Shown here: positions 58,205 to 64,000 of the stretch, one piece after another
How positions within the stretch are numbered: the stretch's first letter is position 1
Layout of the letters: each line of letters starts with the position of its first letter
Origin: Rapana venosa
Lineage: Eukaryota; Mollusca; Gastropoda; Neogastropoda; Muricidae
Direction: 5' to 3'
Length of the DNA stretch: 64,000 nt
Assembly: GCA_028751875.1 (NCBI GenBank)
Contig: CM054135.1
Coordinates: 60,766,229-60,830,228, forward strand
Made by a program: the position numbers and the translations under genes
The notes under the pieces: model-generated
What the model was told of the DNA's origin: nothing
What the model saw: the letters and a program-made list of their open reading frames with translations, nothing else
Database searches by the model: none

Positions 58205-58419
58205 ACTTAACACACGGGTTCCTACTGTCAAACGTTACACTGTATGATGTTTCTACTGGAAATCGGTCTGTATGCTTCTATCGATCACCTTGAGTTTACC
58301 AATACCATTATCATATAAAATTGGTTACAGCACCTACAGATGCAGTCAGCAAAGAAGACCCTGTTGGCGTGTTGCTGTATCAAACGAAATGGTCGTCGAT
58401 GGAAATCGAAAGTACTTAC
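58205..58419 (-). other. Diverged copy of the inter-module sequence, starting with a strong donor
   Basis: Words in order 'ctactgtcaaac', 'ctgtatgatgtttctactgg', 'tcagcaaagaag', 'gaaatcgaaagtac' match the sequence that lies between each A copy and the neighbouring array at about 18680-18900, 22600-22850, 25560-25790, 28515-28740, 31870-32105, 35410-35630, 39060-39275, 43180-43320 and 46990-47200. Only this copy has GGGGAAAAG|GTAAGTACTTTCG on the minus strand; the module copies read GGGAACATTGTACTTTC with no donor. Confidence 0.6.
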
Positions 58420-58560
58420 CTTTTCCCCTGCCTGCTTTCACGAAGTAGAAAATAAGCCGACAAAATCGTTTAGATATGATTGTTGAGCATCAGTTGCATT
58501 GGGTTTAGCTTTCTGTTTGTTTTATATTAATTTACTGGAGTCCAAACAGTTTGAAATCTA
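58420..58560 (-). other. Candidate 5' (non-coding) exon upstream of the 58.42-kb donor
   Basis: The minus sequence ending GCAGGCAGGGGAAAAG at 58420 precedes GTAAGTAC, a near-perfect donor. No long open frame reaches it: the ATG at about 58500 closes after ten codons. If real it would be a 5' UTR exon. The upstream boundary is not visible, and the given right end is arbitrary. Confidence 0.35.
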
Positions 58561-59205
58561 GGCCCAACAACTGTAGGTTCTTATCTAGTTTGCTACAACT
58601 TTCCCGACTACTACTGCCTGCAGATCTCTAATATTTTATCACACACTCATCGAAAACCCTCGTTTATTGCTACTTCCCTAATCTACTCTCTGAACTCTTG
58701 TCAGCTAGGGCCTACACAGCGTCTAATGTACAGTTTCTGTCTTTCTTAAATTTCTGTTTTGAACTTAGTTCAAACTATCAATCTAATGCATGACTTCCTT
58801 TAACAAAGCGCATGCGCATTGTGAGCCATTGCCTCGGATATTATCGTCAATTAGGCCTACCTACACTGTAGGTCTCGAACGCATTTTAACAGGCTCTACA
58901 AAATCGCAGAAAATCGTAGGTTTTTTTTCGCTACAAATTCGCGGAAAACTTTTTTAATAACTGGAGTAGAAAGACAGCCGAAACCGTAGCTTCTACGCCA
59001 GACTCGTAGCGGTAAATAGCTCTGCACAGGTAAAGAACGCTATCATGTATTCCTCAGTTTAATGTCTATTCACACAATAGACTTTTAGGCAATAAAGAAA
59101 AAAAAGACCCCCCCCTAAAAAGAAAAAAAAAAGCAAACAAATAAAGATAAGTAGGGGAGAGAGGGTTAGGCTTATAGAACTTTTAACCAATTGTAGAAAA
59201 AAGTA
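58561..59205. other. Spacer without recognisable gene
   Basis: Less repetitive than average, with some CpG. It could contain a promoter for the minus-strand unit, but I see no decisive core element. Confidence 0.4.
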
Positions 59206-59214
59206 CTTATACAT

Positions 59215-59545
59215 CACAAAGGGGTGGTTAGAGTGATGCGTTGGTGATTTGCTGACCTGCAGAATCTGGTTGAAGAGGATTTTTCCTCTGTTGTTATCAT
59301 TGCCGACCCCCCCCCTCCCCCCACCAAAAAAAAGTCCTTTGGATGAGACTATAAACTGAGGTGTCGTATGCTGACGCATGCATAACGTCTTGTACACACT
59401 TTAAAACCCGTTCCGCTCTTTGGAAGAGTAGGCCATTGTGTGCCGGTGGGAACGGATGACAATTTACAAAAATGCATACACGGGGACTGGATGTAAAAAA
59501 GCACATAGTGCTTATTCAATTATCCTCGAAATAAAAAACAAACAT
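59215..59545 (+). mobile_element. tRNA-derived SINE, decayed head
   Basis: Starts 'aaaggggtggttagagtgat'; the body and tail ('gtgcttattcaattatcctc' plus A-rich end) are clear. A C-run lies at 59308-59322. Confidence 0.8.
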
Positions 59546-60240
59546 ACACTAAAATGTGAACACACACAACTAGAAATTAAGAGCACAAGACGAATGTCTG
59601 TCTCGTAAACAAACTACTGATATATTCATAGGCACTATAATAAACGTCAATGGGACTCTTCTTCAGTAACAAGGCAATCCAAAGAGTTCTCACCCATGAT
59701 GGGTAGACGCTGTTTTAAACCATAACATTCAAAGAGAATAATTTTATGACTGACAAAATTCGTCCAATCACATACGCAGCATACTATGCTCTACCTAGGA
59801 TTATAATCAGTTGTGTAGTATTAGCATCAGAGTTGTTCTACAAAAACTACAGAAGCTTGAACATGCATTAATATATCCATTTGCACTGTCTTTTTAAAGG
59901 TACTGTTTGTAATAAGGATTGTTTATAAATACAAACTAACACAGAATCAATGAAACTGCTTCCCAGTTCTACAGATCTCTTTTGACAAGATTAAAACAAA
60001 GAAAAAAAATACAGGAAGAAGGGGAGCAGGTTGAAATCTTTCCCATTTCAGGCATTTATAAGGACTGAGACATACGCAAGGCTTTTTTCTTGTTCTTTTT
60101 GTGGAATTAAAAAATCTGTTTACATGCTTTTTAATAGGTAATCTTACACCAAAAGCTTCCCCTTACATCTGGCTTTAAACAACATGACCAAAAAGTCTTA
60201 ACAGAAATTTTCGATCAGCGTTAATGGACGCAGTTGAGAA
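59546..60240. other. Spacer without recognisable gene
   Basis: AT-rich unique-looking sequence; nothing supportable seen. Confidence 0.5.
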
Positions 60241-60244
60241 CTAC

Positions 60245-60410
60245 CAACCATTTTGGTTTGTTGACTCAACTGAGCCACTTTGGTTTGTGACACCACTAAA
60301 GTATTTGGTTTCTGTCACCACTTAAGTCTTTGGTTTCGACTCCACTGCATTATTTGGTTTTTGACACCAACCACTTAATTATTTGGTTTCTGACACCACT
60401 CTACCAGGTT
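60245..60410. repeat. Degenerate tandem repeat, period about 30 bp
   Basis: Five to six copies of a unit near 'tttggtttctgacaccactt' plus 'aagta' lie head to tail with spacing of 27-34 bp. Confidence 0.8.
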
Positions 60411-60852
60411 AGGCTCTAAAACGAGGTCCGTTTGTGAATGCGCCATACAAGTCCCTACAACCATGTTCAAAACTTCTAGGTAGCCGTTGTCGAGGAATTT
60501 ATACAGATTTTTTTGGTTACCAATTATTAATTGATACCTTATGGCCTACTACTCTTTAACTAAGAAAGATACTCACGGGTTCTGTGTTTTTTGAAGTTCA
60601 AGCCCTTTGTTGTTGTTTTTTCATTTTTCTTTCCCGGTGTGCCAGTGGTCTGCTCTGCTTGCCCGTGTCCACCGGTTTGAAATGGCGAGTGACAAAGAGA
60701 AAAGCAACTCACCTTCACCGCATTAACAGAGACATGATTTGCACGTGTGAGTTAAGTTCAGACAGAAGGTTTTGTTCAGCTGGTCACGAATGTTGTACCG
60801 TTTGGGTTTCCCCCCCTTTAAACCAAGGCTTGCTTTGGGTAGCAAATCTGTA

Positions 60853-60912
60853 CGCGCGCGCGCGCGCGCGCGCACACACACACACACACACAATCAGAAT
60901 ATTTATGCATGT

Positions 60913-60947
<35 letters not shown>
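60853..60947. repeat. (CG)n-(CA)n and (GT)n microsatellites
   Basis: CG alternation of about 20 bp (potential Z-DNA), CA run of about 20 bp, then after 26 bp a GT run of about 32 bp. CA and GT runs can pair as an imperfect inverted repeat. Confidence 0.95.
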
Positions 60948-60949
<2 letters not shown>

Positions 60950-61137
60950 AGAAAACAAAATTGTCTGAAAAAGCTGAAAAAGCACTTCTGAAGTGTAAGT
61001 CATTTAGGCCTAACTGTAAAATATATGTCAACATGTGGAAAGCTTTTATAATTACTCGGAATGTCTGTGTAGCTAAATGAAAGACTACGTTTGTGTCACG
61101 ACTTCTAAAAATGCGCGTTCTCTCTCTGTGTCAGTCA

Positions 61138-61205
61138 CAGGACTGGATGTAAAAAAAAAAAAAGTACATGGGTGCTTATTCATTATCCTCGAAAGAAAAG
61201 AATTT
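61138..61205 (+). mobile_element. SINE tail fragment
   Basis: 'aggactggatgtaaaaaaaa' through 'gtgcttattcattatcctcg' is the family 3' end only. Confidence 0.75.
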
Positions 61206-62110
61206 GTCTTTTGTCTCCGTCTGTCTGTGTCTCTCTCTAGTTCTCTCTGTCTGTCTCTGTCTCTGTGTGTGTGCGCGTGTGTGAATACACAATGCGCGAA
61301 TGTGTTTTGCTTGGGTGCATGCAGTAGCTAAAAACACATAAGAAGGGAATGTGAACACGACAGTTTAAAACAAAATTTTCTTCCTTTACCCCCCCCCCCC
61401 AGTCCCCAAATAACGAAAAAAGAATATTGCAAAACGAAGCAAAAAACAAGGAAATGCAGTCTAAACCCACACACACACAAAAATCCTTTTAAAAGACACC
61501 CCCTCCACCCCCTGGAAATTTACGTTCCGGGGACTTAACCTACCCAACTGATTTCAAACGTGTTGGGAAGGGGTGAAAACACAGTGGACTATCGCGTGAT
61601 AGTGCTATGGCGTGATCGCTTCGGCCACAAACCATCCACCTTGTCTTTTGTAACCTTTTAAAATGCCCTTTTTGTTTTCTCAGTTTTGTTACTGGTCGCA
61701 CTTTTTCTTGTCGATACCTGTGCGTGAGGGAGGATTTGAGACTCTTTCTGAGTTTCTACGTTTTACTGTCTTTTCTTTGTCGTTCCTTGTGTGTGTGTGT
61801 GTGTGTGTGTGTGCATGGCGGGCGCGCGCGCGCGCGTGCATGTGTGTTTCTCTCCGATTCTGTCTCTCTATGTCATTCTCTGTCTGTCTATCTGTCTGTT
61901 TTTCTGTTTGTCTCTCCCTCGCTCCTGTCTGTCTGTCTGTTTCTCTTTAAAGAGGAGAGCTGTCGATTTCATTAACATGAAAACCTGTCAAATTTATGCT
62001 CACAACCCATGAACCATTTGAACTCAATTTCAGCCTGTCACTTTAATACCTTTAAGCAGGAAACTTTTAAAGAGAAATTATTGTTTTCCATTCACACCTG
62101 AGCTTGACAC
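61206..62110. other. Microsatellite-rich spacer
   Basis: Contains CT/GT-rich tracts (61210-61285, 61780-61930), a C-run at 61390 and CG alternation at 61820. No supported gene. Short open frames here are low-complexity artefacts. Confidence 0.6.
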
Positions 62111-62128
62111 CACATTCTGAATCCATAA

Positions 62129-62130
<2 letters not shown>

Positions 62131-62159
<29 letters not shown>

Positions 62160-62228
62160 TCTCTCTCTTCTCTCTGTGTCTGTCTGTCTGTCTGTCCCCC
62201 CCCCCCCCCCCCCCCTCTCTCTCTCCAC
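62131..62228. repeat. (CT)n with C-run
   Basis: CT repeats with 'ctgt' units, about 19 consecutive C, then CT again. It sits at the left border of the next SINE. Confidence 0.95.
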
Positions 62229-62465
62229 TCTCCCAAAAAGTCTTTTGGATAAGACTACAAAACGAGGCACCGTGTGCGAACGCACGCAGAACATCTTGCG
62301 CACACGTTAAATCCTGTTCCGCTTTTCGTAAGAGTAGGCCATTGTGTGCTGGTGGGAACGGATGACAAAATTTACAAAACCGCATATACACGGGGACTAG
62401 ATGTAAAAAAGCACATAAGTGCTTATTCCATTTTCCTCGATATAAAAGAATAATAAATAAATAAC
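62229..62465 (+). mobile_element. SINE, 5' truncated
   Basis: Starts at 'ctcccaaaaagtcttttgga' and keeps the body and tail, ending 'gtgcttattccattttcctc' with (AATA)n. It is the best preserved copy of the tail region. Confidence 0.85.
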
Positions 62466-62716
62466 AAATCTCTTTCTCTCCTCCTCCCTCCGTCCTTGTC
62501 TTTATCTGTCCATCTGTCTGTTTGTGATGAGTATTTTTGTAGGTTATTATGTGATAACAATCAAATTTATCCTAACGACTTGTCCCTTAAAAATCAATGC
62601 CAGGCGGGCATACTCTGCACCTTTAAGTTGTAAACTTTAGATGATAACGATGCTGTTCATTCATGACTGAACTTCACACCACCTTCCAAAATCAGAAATG
62701 TCTGTCTGTGTCTGTC

Positions 62717-62751
<35 letters not shown>

Positions 62752-62829
62752 GAACAGGACGTGAAGGGACGAGAACTGAACGGTGTGCTGTTAGTAAGCT
62801 GCTGCAAATTTTTGCATTTTAGCTTCAAA

Positions 62830-63915
62830 ATGTCAGTTACTGGCCTTCCAGCAACTGTAATAACAACTTTAAACGCCCTGCTGATCGACAACGTCCTATC
62901 GAGTTGGAAAGTCGCGGGGGAGAGCGGCAGCGTTGTGTTCGTCTTGTGAATGAAGCCAGCTGACAAGTCAGTGTCAACAGAAATGGCCGACTGAACTGTA
63001 ACTCCCGTGTTCAGTACTATGCAAAAAGCCCCCATGTCAAATCCGTCGCGATGTCCAAAGAAGCAGACAACACCAAGAAAGACAGGCAAGTCGCCAATGT
63101 GACAATGACAGTGTCTTGGAAGAGCCGGTCTTGTGTAACATTGACTCCCTGCTCAATGTGGAAACAGAAGAAAAACAAACCAGTGTGTACACAGAACTGT
63201 GTGTCAGCAGTGAATTGAATGCATCAGCCACACCAGATTCACTTGATCTACTGTGTGATCCACCAACAGACAGCAAGATTGGTGTGTCTTCTGAGGTGTC
63301 TGATGTGCAGGAAGAGCTGACAGTTGGCTGCACAGTGGATGACTCTGATACTGGTATTGTGAAACAGTATGTGTCTACTCTAACTGACAAACGTGTGCAG
63401 CCTGGATTAAGGGACAGCAAGAGAAACACACAGTTTCGAAAGGTGGTGGTACATAGTTCAGGCATCAAAACATTGTGATGTGTGAATCAGATGACATCAC
63501 CCTGGAATACTCTTGGAATGGAGATCCTGGCGGGGAATCTAAGTGTGTGTTCTGGTACATCAAGCAAGAAGAGAAAAACATGTTGCCAGAAGAACGTGTC
63601 AGGCTTGCCAGACTTGTAAAGGGAAACAGTGTACTAACACACAACACACAGGGACAGTGGTGGCCAGTGCTGAGCAGGAGTTACATCATCTTTGGGACCT
63701 GATCCGTCTTACATGGGCTGACTTCGCTGGCTGTAGACTGGAAAAGGAAAGGCTGGTTAAAAAATTGAGACACTTGAGACACAGACAATAATGTATCGAA
63801 TCTTGATGTATATACCACTACTGCCATGGTTTCCATGTCATTGTAATCGCGTCAGTTGGATATCGTTGTTACCCCACCGCAGCGCTATATGGCTTGATTG
63901 CTAAATAGCAATAAA
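62830..63915 (+). pseudogene. Plus-strand coding remnant of an unrecognised protein, broken frames
   Basis: Coding-like pieces follow one another in the same direction but in different frames. ATG at 62830 opens MSVTGLPATVITTLNALL…SSWKV and closes at 62949. A piece with SNPSRCPKKQTTPRKTGKS follows in another frame (about 63036-63100). 63116-63478 reads EEPVLCNIDSLLNVETEEK… to …FRKVVVHSSG. 63475-63702 reads CESDDITLEYSWNGDPGG… LPEERVRLARLVKGN. 63650-63791 reads EQELHHLWDLIRLTWADF and a basic leucine-rich end. An acidic/Ser-Thr-rich middle and a helical C-terminus are visible. A 5' end resembling '…LL…SSW…' occurs in multicopy uncharacterised invertebrate proteins as far as I remember (weak). 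At least three frame changes and no splice sites between them suggest a decayed single-exon copy. Introns or assembly indels are alternatives. Confidence 0.5.
63910..63915 (+). promoter_or_regulatory. Polyadenylation signal AATAAA
   Basis: AATAAA followed by a GT-rich stretch ('ttgtgtcagtgtgtgtgtgt'), the usual arrangement of a metazoan cleavage site. It lies about 120 bp after the last stop of the 62.83-63.79 kb remnant. Confidence 0.5.
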
Positions 63916-63945
63916 ATTGTGTCAGTGTGTGTGTGTGTGTCTCTC

Positions 63946-64000
63946 TCGGGAACTGGATGTAATAAAAAGCACATGAGCGCTTATTCGTCATCCTCGAAAT
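63946..64000 (+). mobile_element. SINE tail fragment at window edge
   Basis: 'gggaactggatgtaataaaa' and 'gcgcttattcgtcatcctcg' are the family 3' end. It continues past the edge or ends there. Confidence 0.7.

Overview
The window looks like animal nuclear DNA, most likely from a marine gastropod mollusc. It is AT-rich and full of dinucleotide tracts. Many short elements have RNA polymerase III-like (tRNA-derived) heads. It also carries a broken mariner transposon with a LINE fragment inside it, and isolated coding pieces that end at spliceosomal donor sites. The gastropod assignment is an inference from the repeat families. No prokaryotic gene organisation, CRISPR array, rRNA gene or intact tRNA gene was found.

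Left edge (0-5 kb): the first coding exon of an unidentified minus-strand gene (524 to 438) ends at a consensus donor, and the rest of that gene lies outside the window. Then come TA tracts, three SINE-type elements (one mixing tRNA-like and 5S-rRNA-like sequence) and sparse DNA. From 6.2 to 12.5 kb there is a degenerate minisatellite of about 42 bp. It is interrupted by two copies, in opposite orientation, of one block of about 650-690 bp.

Centre (12.8-49 kb): a tandem family of about 3-4 kb modules, best read on the minus strand. Each module has (i) a block of 0.3-1.7 kb made of a 15-bp minisatellite, with a 3' splice-site consensus on its right and a 5' splice-site consensus on its left, and (ii) two copies (A and B) of an ~85-bp exon-like sequence, also with splice consensus at both ends. 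The intervening 'introns' carry a SINE and a long pyrimidine tract (GA on the plus strand). I count 12 array blocks and 21 small exon-like copies, plus one decayed small copy. Most arrays are open in several frames on both strands, but none has one consistent frame across copies, and the small exon has a conserved stop in every frame. The locus is therefore either a spliced non-coding transcript, a family with short variable C-termini, or a decaying coding family that expanded by duplication. I cannot decide between these from sequence alone.

Right part (49-64 kb): a 30-bp minisatellite (49.9-51.2 kb) and a 24-bp minisatellite (55.7-56.5 kb) also have minus-strand splice-like borders. At 58.2-58.4 kb a diverged copy of the inter-module sequence lies beside a strong GTAAGT donor, a possible upstream exon of the same unit. 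A mariner element (51.68-53.48 kb) has a LINE fragment inserted in it. At 62.83-63.92 kb a plus-strand coding remnant in several frames ends near an AATAAA signal. The remaining DNA is SINEs, microsatellites and unannotated spacer.
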